A stretch of 64,000 nucleotides of DNA from Microcyclospora pomicola (taxonomy: Eukaryota > Ascomycota > Dothideomycetes > Capnodiales): positions 2,294,001-2,358,000 of the forward strand of contig NHNY01000001.1 of NCBI GenBank assembly GCA_002786065.1, written 5' to 3'. The notes beneath the pieces are model-generated. The model was not told where the DNA came from, made no database searches, and was given only the letters and a program-made list of their open reading frames with translations. A program made the translations under genes and the position numbers. Shown one piece after another: positions 1 through 10,687 of this stretch. Numbering within the stretch: the first letter of the stretch is position 1; each line of letters starts with the position of its first letter.

Positions 1-585
1 CCTGAAACTCAGTTTGTCCATGGCGTAGAGCTAAGCTTGTGTTAACTTCGGTCAGTATATGCTCGCACTCCGAGCGTACGTTCATCACCACGCTCCACGA
101 CCCGATTCAGCTGATTTTCAGCAGTCAGGAGATGGACATGTGGAACGTCACTTGTCGTGCTGATGACAATGTCGGTCATCAGCATGTCGCACGGACTGCT
201 GTAGGGTACATGTATATGGGAGCCGAAAAGAGGCTAGCGACCAATCCGAAGGATCGTGCAACAGAACGGTCGCGAAGCACACAGCTTGACAAAGCCTTTG
301 TCTCTTCAGCTCAAAACATCAGGCCTGAAACTTTTCAAGCCTTCTTGGCCTTCAAACGATTGTCGCTAGCATGAATAGAATCATGGTGGCACTGTCCATG
401 TGCATGTATCATGATCAATATAGATGGGATTGGGTACAGTAGCACATGTACACAGCTGTGCCGTATTTCCATACAATTGCCGCTCGCTTACGGCAAAAGG
501 CACCCCAGTCTCCTCTTCCAATACTTTCCCCTCTTCCTCGTCCTGACCACTGACCTTCATCTCTACGGATATGCTATAGGACAAG
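1..585. other. Left-edge non-coding stretch
   Basis: This stretch lies upstream of the permease gene. Open frames here are short, lack recognisable domains and do not start on a well-placed ATG. The last 100 bases are pyrimidine-rich, as expected of a fungal promoter or leader. I see nothing else in it. Confidence 0.5.
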
Positions 586-2153
586 ATGGAAAAGGTCAAA
601 ACAGCGCAGCAGATCGATGACAAGGAGAGCTCTCCAGATGCTCACGACTATGCGTTTGATCCGGCTCTCGAGCAGCACATCACCCGCAAACTAGACGTGC
701 ATATTCTGCCGTGGATCTTCGTGCTGTGGCTTTTAGCTTTCATTGATCGAAGCAATATCGGTGAGTTGTTCTGCCTCCTCTTCTGCAAGTCGGTTGCTGA
801 TAGTCTTTGCTAGGCAATGCCAAGCTTGATGGGCTTGCCACAGATCTCAATCTCGTGGGCAACAAGTATAATGTGGCTTTGACTGTATTCTACATCCTTT
901 ATGTTCTGGTCGATGTACCCTCGAATTGGCTTCTGAAAATCGTTGGCGGTGGTCGCTATATTCCTCTGCTTGCCATAGCATGGGGTATTGTTGGGACATG
1001 CATCGGTGCCGTCAAAACCTATGGCGGACTGATAGCATGCCGTTTGCTGCTGGGAGCTTGTGAAGCGTGAGTTGCTGTTCATTGCGGACCTCTCAGACGA
1101 GACACTAACAAGAAATGTAGAGGCATGTTTGGTGGTGTCATCCTGTATCTCTCCATGTTCTACAAGCGCCACCAGCTCATGTTCCGTCTGGGCATCTTCT
1201 ACTGCGCTGCTCCACTCTCTGGAGCTTTTGGTGGCTTACTGGCGACGGGACTAGCAGAGATCAACTACGGCGGCTATCGTGGCTGGCCGTGGATCTTCTT
1301 TGTCGAAGGCGCCATTACCGTGATCGTAGCTAGTGTTGCCTTCTTCTTCCTCCCCAACACTCCCGGCAAGGCTTACTTCCTGTCTCAACACGAGCAAGAA
1401 TACGCCACACGGGCGCTCCACATTGATCTCAATGGTGCCGCCGCATCAGACACCGTCGAAGGAGAGCACTTCAACTGGGTTTCCGTGAAAGCGGCCTTGT
1501 TCAACATCAATACCATTATGATGAGCTTGAATTTTTTCCTCATTCTAGTTCCGATCTACAGCTACTCTCTCTTTCTACCTAGCATCATCTCCGGACTCGG
1601 CTATAAGCACGTTCAGGCTCAGCTACTCACCGTCCCGCCGAACTTCTTAGCCTTCCTCGTCGTGATCGGAGCGTCATTCATCAGTGACAGGATCAAGATG
1701 CGTGGACCGTGTATCTTTGTCGGGCTCTTACTCGCAGCGATCGGGTACATCATGCAGATCGCCTCCCGTGAGCCTGGCGTGAAGTACGCAGGAACCTTCT
1801 TCGTGGCAGCCGGAGCATTCCCCTGCTCGCCTTTGGTGCTAGCTTGGCTGAGCAATAATCTTGCTCCTCATTACATCAAAGCAACTGGATTGGGATTGCA
1901 GGTCGCTATCGGGAACTGTGGAGCGTTCGTCGCCACCTTCACTTACCTCTCTCAAGACAGCCCGGACTACACCACCGGGCATGCGATCAATCTTGGGGCA
2001 ATTGGCCTCAGTCTGGTTCTGACGGTGTGCAACATGTTCTACATCAAGTGGGAGAACGGGAAGAGATCGAGTGGTGCTCGGGACTCGAGACTCGTGCATG
2101 GCGATCAAGGTCAGCTGGGCTATAGACATCCCAACTTCAGGTATACCATGTAG
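586..2153 (+). CDS. MFS permease, Dal5/allantoate-type (anion:cation symporter family)
   Basis: This is a plasma-membrane transporter, likely for a small organic anion or vitamin-like substrate; the substrate cannot be read from sequence. Exons are 586-760, 814-1066 and 1121-2153, giving 486 residues. Both introns are short GT-AG introns opening with GTGAGT. The N-terminus is hydrophilic, followed by RKLDVHILPW and the first helix with FIDRSNIGNAK, which is the usual opening of this family. The segment LLLGACEAGMFGG is reassembled exactly across intron 2, which supports the model. About twelve hydrophobic helices follow, with a central loop around residues 240-270. A MATE transporter lies downstream on the same strand. 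Family assignment is firm; Dal5, Tna1-like and similar subfamilies cannot be separated here. Confidence 0.9.
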
Positions 2154-2592
2154 GCAGGGACTTGTATTGAAAAGCACCTTAATGCCAGAGATGACTCCGA
2201 CGCAGAACCTGAGTCTGCCACTATCCCTCCTTCGATCTTTTAGAGTCACTCGCAGCCACTTTTCAGCATGATTATCTCTAGTACAGACGTCGGGTACGAC
2301 ACCACAAAGCTATCGGTCCGTAAGATATGCCAAGTGTTGGCCCATGCAGGGACATCGAGCTTCCTCACCTCCATCTTCTCTCAAGCTCGTGCAGGATCAT
2401 CGGGCTTTATTCCGGCAAGGCTGCACATCGATGTAACAGCCTGCCTCGTCCAACAACTCAACCCCGCGCTATCTGCACCATCACCCCGGTCATCGTGATA
2501 ACGAGGTGGTGCAATGCAACAGAACAACCGTACTTATGTTGGGCCGAGTGCGCCGCGTGGCACGTATGTTGTTCCAGCAAAACCCATACACC
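2154..2592. other. Intergenic region, permease to MATE gene
   Basis: This is the promoter region of the MATE gene. The MATE reading frame is open further upstream and contains earlier ATGs at 2536 and 2566, both in a weak context, so part of this stretch could be coding if one of those is used. No other signal is seen. Confidence 0.4.
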
Positions 2593-4198
2593 ATGCTTTC
2601 CAAGGATGACAGCAACCCCAACATCGTGACCACAGCTGTTGCGGCTGAGGACGAGTGCGGCTCTTCGCAAGAAAGCAGGACTTCACATGCTATCCAGCCA
2701 TGGAGTCGCCAACGCTACTTCGGTAGTCTGCTCTTCAACATCGCCGCCTTCATTCTGCCAGCGTTGTATGCCACACTGAGCAAGCTCTGGGTCGCCAACA
2801 TCGACTCGTCTATGGTGGTGACCACGGACGCATACACCTACATTGGCGTCGTCGCTGAAGTCCTCAACGAAGGCCTCCCGCGAGCTGCGTGGAACATCAT
2901 CGGCGACCGGGCGAATCGTTCGCTCGCTGCCCGCCATGGCCTGTCGTACACGTTAATCCTCGTCCAGTCCATCTTGGGACTGATCATGTCTATCGCCTTC
3001 GTGGCCGCGGCACAGCAGTTCGTCGACAGCTTCGTGCCCACCACGGTGCGCCAGGCGAGTCTCACGTATGTCCGGATCGCTGCTTTTTCGGCCCTGTCCT
3101 CCGCCATCGAGACGGCCGTGGCGGCTGCCACGCGAGCGCTGGATAAGCCGGATGTGCCGCTGGCCATCTCGTCGGTCAAGTTCGCCGTCAACATCGTCCT
3201 GGACTTCATCGTGATCTCCAAATTCCATGTGCCTGGCGTGCGGCCAACGGTGAATCTGCAAGCTGTCACGCAGCTGACTTGTGGTCTGACAGCTTCCTTC
3301 GTGGGTCTGGCATACTTCTGTTGGATCACTGCTCGTAAGGGGAAGAAGCTACGGGCCGAGCGAGCATACAGCGATGTTGCCGCAAGACCTTCGTGGCGTG
3401 GGTTGAAGATCTTGGCTAGACCAGGCGCCTTCACCTTCATGGAATCGGCAGTGCGCAATGCTCTGTACCTCTGGTTGATCTCTGGCATCGTTGCGCTCGG
3501 TTCTGACTACGCCACTGCTTGGGGCGTGTTCAACACGATTCGCTGGGGACTGGTCATGGTTCCCGTGCAAGCGTTGGAGGCCACATCTCTGACCTTTGTG
3601 GGCCACGCCTGGGGTGCGTGGAGGCGGTCCACAGGAGTCACGCTGACACGGCCGTCCGCCACCTGGAAGGGCCTACGCGGTAAGCATCCCTCTCATTTCG
3701 CAAATGTCAGAATCGATGCCCTAACCAAGTACATCAGCAATCGCTCGTCCAGCTCTACTATCAAGCCTCGTCGCACTATGCATCGAAGTCCCGCTCTGCC
3801 TCTTCCTCTCCTTTTACGGCACCCGCCGCTTCGCCTATTACATTTCCAACGACACGGCCGTCTCGCTCATCACGGAGAAGATGTGGCGCACCATCGACTG
3901 GTGCTACATCTTCTACGCCGTGTCGACGCAGCTGGCGACTGTTCTCCTCGCTACGCGTCCACGCTGGTATTTCTACCAAAGCCTCGTGAGCAACATCTTC
4001 TGGGTGCTGCCGTGGGCGATCGCCGTCAGTCTGATCGGCATCACCCCGGCGGATGCATGGACGTATCATGCCTTAGTGTTTGGTGGAAGTCTGGTATTCA
4101 GCTTCTTTGACATACTCATCGTCGATGGGGTGTGGGCATGGTGCTTGATGAAAGGTCGAATGAGCCTATCGCCGCTTACTGGCAGGAGAATGGAGTGA
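2593..4198 (+). CDS. MATE-family efflux transporter
   Basis: A multi-pass membrane protein of the multidrug and toxin extrusion type, expected to export small organic compounds by cation antiport. Exons are 2593-3679 and 3738-4198, about 515 residues. The intron starts GTAAGC and rejoins the frame exactly, giving [19 protein letters not shown] across the junction. Roughly a dozen hydrophobic segments are visible, arranged as two halves around the linker at residues 255-285. I chose the ATG at 2593 because it lies in an ACC-ATG context, while in-frame ATGs at 2536 and 2566 are poorer. It ends 151 bp from the end of the oppositely oriented AsaB-like oxygenase. The protein resembles the divergent MatE group found in filamentous fungi rather than yeast Erc1. 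Confidence 0.8.
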
Positions 4199-4349
4199 GT
4201 GGTGTTGAAGATCTATGCAGAAGAGTCATAAATTCGTTATATGTACTTGACACCCTAATAACCCAGCTTCAAATGCTAAAATGAGAAATATGAACATGAA
4301 AGTAATACCATCCAACCGCTCCACTACACTCCACAAATCACTCACAGCT

Positions 4350-5210
4350 CTAACCAAACACCAGCGCGCGCACCTCGATGCTCTCTCGCCCAGGCCAGTC
4401 GGGCTTGGTGCGCGGGTCCACGAACGCCGAATGCGGCGTCCTCGCGCCATCCTGAGAATCGTAGCACTGGAGAAGGATCCGCTCATCGTTCGTCATACCG
4501 CTCCAGTAATGCCACTGGCCGCGAGGCGTGTACTTGACGCCCGCCGTGTAGCCCGTACGGTGCGGGTAGCGGTGCTCGACGGGGACGATATCGCTGTCCG
4601 GCACCGAGGCCGAGTCGGCATACGCCAGCGGCGACCCGACCACAGGCCCGTTCAGCGGCCGCCAGACATTGACCAGCCGCACGCGGCCCTTCAGCAGCTC
4701 CGGCGCCTCCTCGCCCATGTGGTGCTCGACGCGCATGCGCGCCGCCTCCTCCGTCTGGTCGACGTGCGCGCGGTTGACGGGCCCGCGCTTGGCGTTCGGG
4801 TCGTTGCGGCGGATCGTGTGGTCGAAGATGAACACCCGGCTGGCGCCCGGCACGTTACGAAGCAGGACCTGCTCGACCTCGGCGTAGTACTGGGCCTTGA
4901 CGGCGTCCTCGTCGGCCAGCGCCTCGGGGGCTGTGTGCACGCCGCTCACGACGCCGAAGCCGTTCCGGTTGATGCTGAAGTCGGCCTCGCGGCCACGAAT
5001 GTCGTGGATCGTCACGTCGTGAACTGCTTCACCGTAGTTGCGCTGCGGTTGGCCGGCTGGTGGCTCCTCGACGTAGTTGAAAGGGGTGGCGTTGTCGGCA
5101 GGCGGGGCGAAGAAGGTCAATTGGGTGTCGACGTCGCCGCGAGGAACGGTAATGGGCGAAGTTGTGCCGAATCTGCTGGCGGTCTGGGTGGCTGTTTGGG
5201 TGGACGACAT
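4350..5210 (-). CDS. AsaB/CmcJ-like non-haem iron oxygenase
   Basis: A single-exon protein of 286 residues from the family that includes the hydroxylase/desaturase AsaB of aspergillic acid synthesis and CmcJ-like methoxylase partners. Members are Fe(II)-dependent oxygenases of small molecules, often in secondary metabolism. Visible marks are VFIFDHTIRR near residue 126, an HxD pair (H149, D151) in VNRAHVDQT, LVNVWRPL near 179, and ARTPHSAFVDP with H260 as the likely third metal ligand. The C-terminus RESIEVRALVF is typical. The gene faces the MATE transporter tail to tail, and a permease lies just beyond, so export of a product is conceivable, but no backbone synthase is present in the window. 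Confidence 0.82.
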   Translation of the reverse strand: MSSTQTATQTASRFGTTSPITVPRGDVDTQLTFFAPPADNATPFNYVEEPPAGQPQRNYGEAVHDVTIHDIRGREADFSINRNGFGVVSGVHTAPEALADEDAVKAQYYAEVEQVLLRNVPGASRVFIFDHTIRRNDPNAKRGPVNRAHVDQTEEAARMRVEHHMGEEAPELLKGRVRLVNVWRPLNGPVVGSPLAYADSASVPDSDIVPVEHRYPHRTGYTAGVKYTPRGQWHYWSGMTNDERILLQCYDSQDGARTPHSAFVDPRTKPDWPGRESIEVRALVFG

Positions 5211-6153
5211 GCTGGTGGTAGGTTCAGTTCTGATGTGCCAAATCCTTATGCCGGATATTGGTGGTTGACCGAGGAGAGATGTCGTTGCTAGTCAGATCTG
5301 GTAGTACTTAAGGATTATATCAAAATTGAAGTATGAGTAAAGATAATGATCACCGCGCAATGCCACACATATATAGCTCTGCCATCTACGTAGCTAAACG
5401 TTGTGCCTCTAGCACGAATGCATTTGTAAACAACTGAATTAGAAATGCATGTCGCCAGAGCACGTCATTGCCACCATGTTGCCGTTCGACGCGGGGAAAA
5501 GGAACCGGAACGCCACACGCTTCATGATGAGTGAGCATTGGACCTGTTCGATGCCGATGACTTTTTTAGTTAATGCTTGCCCGCGATACTTCCGAATCGC
5601 CAGTAGTATGTGGAAAGTAGCACGATTCGAGGTTCATCGTTATGCTTCTGGTTGTTAAGCTGTGAGGAGTCATGGTGAGGCCGTGTGCTCTTCGCGGTTC
5701 TACAGTTATCTCTACGAGAATCTTCCCGACGAATGTCTCGCTGTTGGAAATGCTACGCCACTTCACAGACAGAGACACCATCTTAGTATCCTGACACGAC
5801 CTCGGGTGCTGCTGGGTGAATAAGAAATCAAAGTGCCACGATCCAGTGATCGAGATGTAAACATTATGCCAGTTGTACCTAGGTCGAAAACTCTCATTCT
5901 CCTGGTTTATTTGCATGTATCGTAGGCCTCTCAAGCGAATCCAAAGACTCAGGACCATCTATCGCTCTAGTTCACTTGCGAACACTCCGTTCCAGCCTCC
6001 TTTACTGCCGCGTCCTCTCGTGGCGCTGGGATATGACCACAAATGGTCGTGGCAGACCAAAGTCGTCTGAGCTTCAATCTTCTGATCGCAGTTCTGGACC
6101 TGCAATCAAACATTCCCGACATGCATTCGTTCATCGGCTCATCAACAGCCCCT
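5211..6153. other. Intergenic region with one doubtful small reading frame
   Basis: About 0.94 kb between the oxygenase start and the end of the CCDC124-like gene. It holds an ATG-started minus-strand frame of 130 codons (5566-5958) with no family resemblance, listed separately as a doubtful gene. The rest is moderately AT-rich with no recognised signal. Confidence 0.4.
5566..5958 (-). CDS. Doubtful small hypothetical protein
   Basis: An ATG-started open frame of 130 codons. I do not recognise it. The middle has alternating hydrophobic stretches such as VYISITGSWHFDF and ETFVGKILVEITVEP that could form beta strands, which is why it is not simply dismissed. It has no signal peptide or membrane segment, no close promoter mark, and lies in an otherwise empty spacer. 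A chance open frame is about as likely as a gene. Confidence 0.2.
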   Translation of the reverse strand: MVLSLWIRLRGLRYMQINQENESFRPRYNWHNVYISITGSWHFDFLFTQQHPRSCQDTKMVSLSVKWRSISNSETFVGKILVEITVEPRRAHGLTMTPHSLTTRSITMNLESCYFPHTTGDSEVSRASIN

Positions 6154-6872
6154 TCATTTCCCCGTCAACATCTCCTCCTTCTTCGTCTTCTCGCTCTGCT
6201 TCAATGCCGCAATCTCCTCCTTGCTCATGTTATACGTCGCCGCCACCTGGTTGAACGGGTTATCCGGGTGTTTCTCAAACTCCTTGCGGATCTGGTCGAT
6301 CTTCTGCTGTCGCCGCAGTCCCTTCTCGTCTTTCATCTCGTCCAGCCGCCGCTCCTCAAACACCGTGTACGCCGCCTTGAACCGTCGCTCCGGATGCCGG
6401 TCGATCTTGTCGTTGCTGCCGCCCGTCAGGTCGAGCGCGTCGAGGGCGTTGTCGATGCCCGTGGCGTTGAGAGCGGCGAGCTCCTTCTTCGATGATGGGG
6501 CATCGAGGCCCGACAAGTCTAAGCCTCGCGACTTCTTCGCAGGTGCTTTGCTGCCCTTCGTAGGCTTGGATGGCAGAGACGCCTCCTCCTCTGCTAACAA
6601 CGCATCTTTCTCTGCCTTTTTTCGTGCAGCTTCGGCGGCTTTGGCGGCAGCGGCCTCGCTGAAAAATACATCAGATCCTTCTTCTCGTCATGTTCGAGCC
6701 TGGAAATGACTCACGCTTTGCTGTTATCCTTACTGCCCTGCGCCCATTTCTCGCCTTCAGCCTTTGCTTTCTTCGCGTCTTCGCCGGCCTGCTTCTGCGC
6801 TGCGGCTTCGGCCTTTTTGGCGTTGCCAGCAGCTTTCTTGGTGTTTTCTCCGCCCGCCTTTTTGCCTGCCAT
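6154..6872 (-). CDS. CCDC124/Lso2-like ribosome-associated coiled-coil protein
   Basis: A 220-residue basic, helical protein encoded by exons 6872-6715 and 6658-6154. The intron opens with GTGAGT and ends TTTCAG. The N-terminus MAGKKAGGENTKKAAGNAKK and the long Ala/Lys/Glu-rich helix match the CCDC124 (Lso2) family, which binds idle ribosomes and helps their reactivation after starvation. The C-terminal half holds the conserved region with DLSGLDAPSSKKELAALNA near residue 120, then RHPERRFKAAYTVFEERR and HPDNPFNQVAATYNMSKEE near the end. The last of these is the best family mark. Yeast Lso2 is much shorter, but filamentous fungal and animal homologues have about this length. The product is expected in cytoplasm on ribosomes. 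Confidence 0.85.
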
Positions 6873-7245
6873 GATCGATCGATTAGGCGAGTTCAGATTC
6901 ACTTTTAATTGTGCAATGACCTCAAGAAACGGATCGATAATTAGTATAAATCGCGGGCAACAGCCCAGATGTGCCCCGCAGTCGGCCACATGTGAAATTC
7001 TACGCGACCCTGGCGACGTCAGACCGTCGCGGTGCAGGGAATGGTCACGTGGACGAATATCTTTGGAGATATGATGGAATCCGTTCAGCGCGAAGACTTG
7101 GTGCAGGTATACATTGGGTTGCCATCTTCTATCTGAACTCCCATGAAGGTCGCCTCGCTAATCTCGTGGACCTTTCTCAAGTTCTGCTGTCCCGTCGCCA
7201 GTCCATAGCACTCATTCCGCTTGCTCAGCTGTGAGGCAGGATGTT
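6873..7245. other. Intergenic region, CCDC124-like start to NmrA-like end
   Basis: About 0.37 kb that must hold the promoter of the CCDC124-like gene and the 3' end of the NmrA-like gene. No clear element is seen. Confidence 0.4.
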
Positions 7246-8214
7246 TCACGCCCACTCATGCTTGTTCTCCTTAACAAAGTCCCGGAACGACCGTGGCGGA
7301 GTGCCTGTAACCTTCTGCACAACATCGGTGACTTCGCTTCCCTCCCCCTGGGACACCTTGACATCAAGATCGGCCATATATCCGGCCATATCTGGCGAGA
7401 CGTCTACGTCGAGAAGCTTCTGACAGAACTCCTCACGACTTAGCTTGACGTGCTCGATCTTCTTGCCCAGGACCTCGCTGAGGGTTTGTGCTACCTATTC
7501 CATTGATCAGTCGTGTTATAGCATCGAAATGGGAACAGCTCACCTCGTCGTAAGTCAATGACGCGGGACCAGTGATGTAATGATCCGTGTTATGCGCTTT
7601 GGCATCGATCAATGCAACACGAGCTACGGCGGCGATGTCTCCAGCCGCAATGAATGGCTTACTCCCGTCGCCTGCAGCAGTGTACAACTTGCCCTCGTTC
7701 TTGATAGACTCGAGGTGATAACCCTCCGCGAAGTTCTCTATTGGCGTACAAATCAGCACTTCTGCTGACTGGGCAGAAACTAGCCAGCAGACTCACCCAT
7801 GAAGAAATGCGGTCGCAGCACCGTCCATTCCACGCCATGGTTGCCCATCTGCCGCAATCTTGCATGAACGGGGCCCATGAAGTGCCCGCCCTCGGGGACT
7901 TCCCATGCACTGAGCAGCACGAATCGCTTCACGCCGTGCTGGGCGGCATAGTCCACGAAAGCCATCACCTTCTCTCTAGCCTCGGCGACATCAGGAGAGA
8001 CCAGGTAGACGGCAGTGATGGGAGACTGCTTGGCTACCGCATGGTCGAATGGAGCTGGGTATGTGCTCGCATCGAGCCAGTCGAACTTGACAGTCAGGTG
8101 GACAGCATCAGGCTTTGGTTTGCGAGAAGCTACTAACACAGAGTGTGTCGGTGCAAGTAATTGAGTCAGCTTCGAGGCGGTCTTGCCACTCGAGCCGGTG
8201 ATGAGAACAGTCAT
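7246..8214 (-). CDS. NmrA-like NAD(P)-binding oxidoreductase
   Basis: A 286-residue Rossmann-fold protein with exons 8214-7797, 7737-7544 and 7494-7246; introns open GTGAGT and GTGAGC. The N-terminus MTVLITGSSGKTASKL carries the glycine-rich dinucleotide loop of the NmrA/atypical SDR family, followed by VLVASRKP, where the basic residues suggest NADP(H). VYLVSPDV near residue 70, KRFVLLSAWEV near 96 and VEWTVLRPHFFMGENF near 130 are the usual landmarks. The general pattern is close to the ergot-alkaloid EasG/FgaFS type reductases, but those genes have many non-alkaloid relatives and no ergot cluster is present. It is divergent from the class II aldolase-like gene 608 bp away. The substrate is unknown. 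Confidence 0.85.
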
Positions 8215-8822
8215 GTTGTTGGCCTGTCACCTAAGTGATTGCTTTTCCCTTCCAGAATCACAAGAATGTCTGCCTCTGCAGATACCTCTCTCCATCTGGC
8301 TTATCAGCTGTGCTAACACGCTTCGGGAGGATTCTCCATGCATGTTCTGTTAAGGTTCTTCTTGTCCGCAACTTGCGGCTACCGAGCTGTGTAATCGTTC
8401 CATTCTCAAGGCCAGGCTGGCATTTCGGCCTCACGGATCACACAAACGACTGCATGGAGGGTGATTCGTTAGGACGGATGAGCACCAATGGATCATGAAA
8501 GGCGGTATGCTCAACATGAGCATACCATGCGTGCGTACTTTGGCCGCCACGGCCGAAGCCACGCAGCGGGGTAGAAGTGATCCATGAGCGGAAATCCGGG
8601 GAGCAGAGCAGCCAATGGCGGGGCAAACAATGCAGCGCCATCACCAAACACTTCCTGCCGGCTGTTCGCCACTTTCGGTTGACATTGATCCGGAGTACTA
8701 GAGTAGACTGTGACCTGCTGACTCTGCTTTCTGTCCGCATTTCATTCTGCTCTCTTGCACGTCTGTCACCAACATCGGAAACTCTCACTCATATACCCGA
8801 CATCTACAAGACAATCGACACC
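8215..8822. promoter_or_regulatory. Shared spacer of the divergent NmrA-like and aldolase-like genes
   Basis: A 608 bp spacer between two divergent start codons, so it must contain both promoters. Its right end is pyrimidine-rich ahead of the aldolase-like ATG in a CACC-ATG context. No specific operator is recognised. Confidence 0.5.
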
Positions 8823-9855
8823 ATGGCTCCACACGCAGAAGACTCCCAAGCCACCGGCACCGCGCCTGATGGCCACACCGTCCCGGTCAATGACGGCGAA
8901 GCACCGCTCGAGCCGGGCGTGAAGAAGAACATCGCACAAGGCAAGATGATTGAGTTTCCCCGCCCGCCCAAGTTTGAGGACAAAATGAAAGAGCGCGATT
9001 ACCTGAAGGGTCGCCTTGCCGCAGCGTTCCGCATCTTTGGCAAGTATGGATTCGATGAGGGTGTTGCGGGACATATCACCATGCGTGACCCCATCGAGAC
9101 AGATTGTTTCTGGGTGAACCCTTTCGGTGAGTAGCATTCCCAAGTTGATATGTTGGATAGCGTATGAATGTCAGCTCTGACGGACGTTCTGGATACCAGG
9201 TCGTGCATTCTCGATGATGAACAAGTCCGATTTGATTCTCGTCGATCACCACGGCAAAGTGCTAGATGGCGGTCCCAACCGTCTGCTCAACACGGCTGCG
9301 TATATGATCCACTCCGCCATCCACACTGCCCGACCGGACGTCATGTGCGCCGCGCACTCCCACTCGATCTACGGCCGCACATTCTGCACGCTCGGCAGGA
9401 AGTTGGACAGCATCTCGCAGGATAGCTGTGCTTTCCATGACGATCATGTGGTATATGACAGCTTCAATGGCGTGGTGTTGGCAACGAAGGAGGGCAAAGA
9501 TATTGCGGAGTGCTTGGGAAACAAGAAGGCCGCGCTGCTGCAGAACCACGGTCTACTTACCGTGGGCAAGACGATTGAAGAGGTTGGTGTCCAACGATCA
9601 AGATCGTCGATGATGTACTGGCTAACTGAGGGAACGCAGGCTGTCTTCTGGTTCGTGTCGATGGAGCGATGTTGCCAGAGCCAGCTCATGGCCGAAGCTG
9701 CGGCGGCATCTAGAGGAGAGAAACCGATCGTCATCGGCGGAGAGGAAGCTGCATACACCTACCGCACGGTCGGCTCATCGACGGCAGGATGGTTCTCGGG
9801 ACAGCCGATGTTTGACCTGATCCATAAGGAAACCGGCGGAGAGTATATGGAGTAG
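8823..9855 (+). CDS. Class II aldolase/adducin N-terminal domain protein
   Basis: A 300-residue protein with exons 8823-9126, 9200-9582 and 9640-9855. The family binds Zn through clustered histidines and includes fuculose-phosphate aldolases and many fungal proteins of unknown substrate. Seen here are GRLAAAFRIFGKYGFDEGVA near residue 60, GHITMRDP near 81, the CAAHSHSIYGR zinc-ligand motif near 145, and ALLQNHGLLTVGK near 210. The second intron (9583-9639, opening GTTGGT) is 57 bp long and has no in-frame stop, so the frame is open either way. I removed it because splicing restores the family sequence TIEEAVFWFVSMERCCQ. The N-terminal 40 residues are a hydrophilic tail. The divergent neighbour is an NmrA-like reductase. 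Confidence 0.85.
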
Positions 9856-10687
9856 ACGTGCTGGGGTGTTATGCTTGATGAATTGAGATGACTTCCCCTT
9901 ACGAGACTTTGCTTGCGTATACTTGCATTTTCTGACCGATCTGTTGTTAACACATTGTGAAATCGAACGCAACTGTAAAGGCTGCGTCATGAGCTGTGTG
10001 ATGTTCATGTCGTCGATGGTGATAATCAAGAATGCCAATCATATATTTTCCCTGATGTGTGATGTGGCTGACGTACCAAGATTGCATTGGTTTGACAATC
10101 ACATGCAAAACGGTGTGGCGGTGTGAAACGCTAGCCAGGACGGTGGGATTACGGTCGATTGAGAAGGATGAAGAAGCACCGTACAATTCTGCATGCTGTA
10201 TGAGAAGATCACCATGTATAGAGGTACACGCAATATATCCAAGCAATAGATGGAGATGTAAGCAGTTGGAACACCGTGTCATGTACAGTACAGTGCATGT
10301 ATAGAAAGAATACTGGGCAGGGACAAACCTGCACATGGCAAGGTCGTGGCAACGTCATCCATGAGATTTGGGTGGGAATGCGCGTGTGCGTGCACACCAG
10401 CTTCCAAGGCCAAATACACAAAACATTTCGGCCCAACTTCTCCTTCTCCCACCTCCAACATCCATCTGTCTCCTCCCATCAATTCTCATCTTCACGCAGC
10501 TTGTTGTTGCCCATCGACCACTTCACCTACAGACTCCATCCATACGATCTCCCCCAATCTCGCTTCCGCCGCATCCCTGTCAACCATAGCTCATCCCAGG
10601 GGCTTCTGATCAGGAAACATCGCCAGAATCTTCACCTTCGAAAGGCAACTTCTCTGAACGCCAGAAAGTAAAAGCTCGACTCTCACA
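9856..10687. promoter_or_regulatory. Reticulon upstream region with pyrimidine tract
   Basis: An 832 bp gap upstream of the reticulon gene. From about 10430 to 10500 the plus strand is strongly CT-rich, as is common just upstream of the transcription start of well expressed fungal genes. I see no reading frame worth calling. Confidence 0.45.

Noticed and set aside
2506-2592. Longer N-terminus of the MATE transporter
   Set aside because: The frame is open, but its ATGs at 2536 and 2566 have weak contexts and the added residues do not look conserved; ATG 2593 has an ACC-ATG context.
4281-5291. A 336-codon plus-strand frame across the AsaB-like gene
   Set aside because: It is the antisense shadow of a GC-rich gene; composition is dominated by Arg, Val and Ala without motifs.
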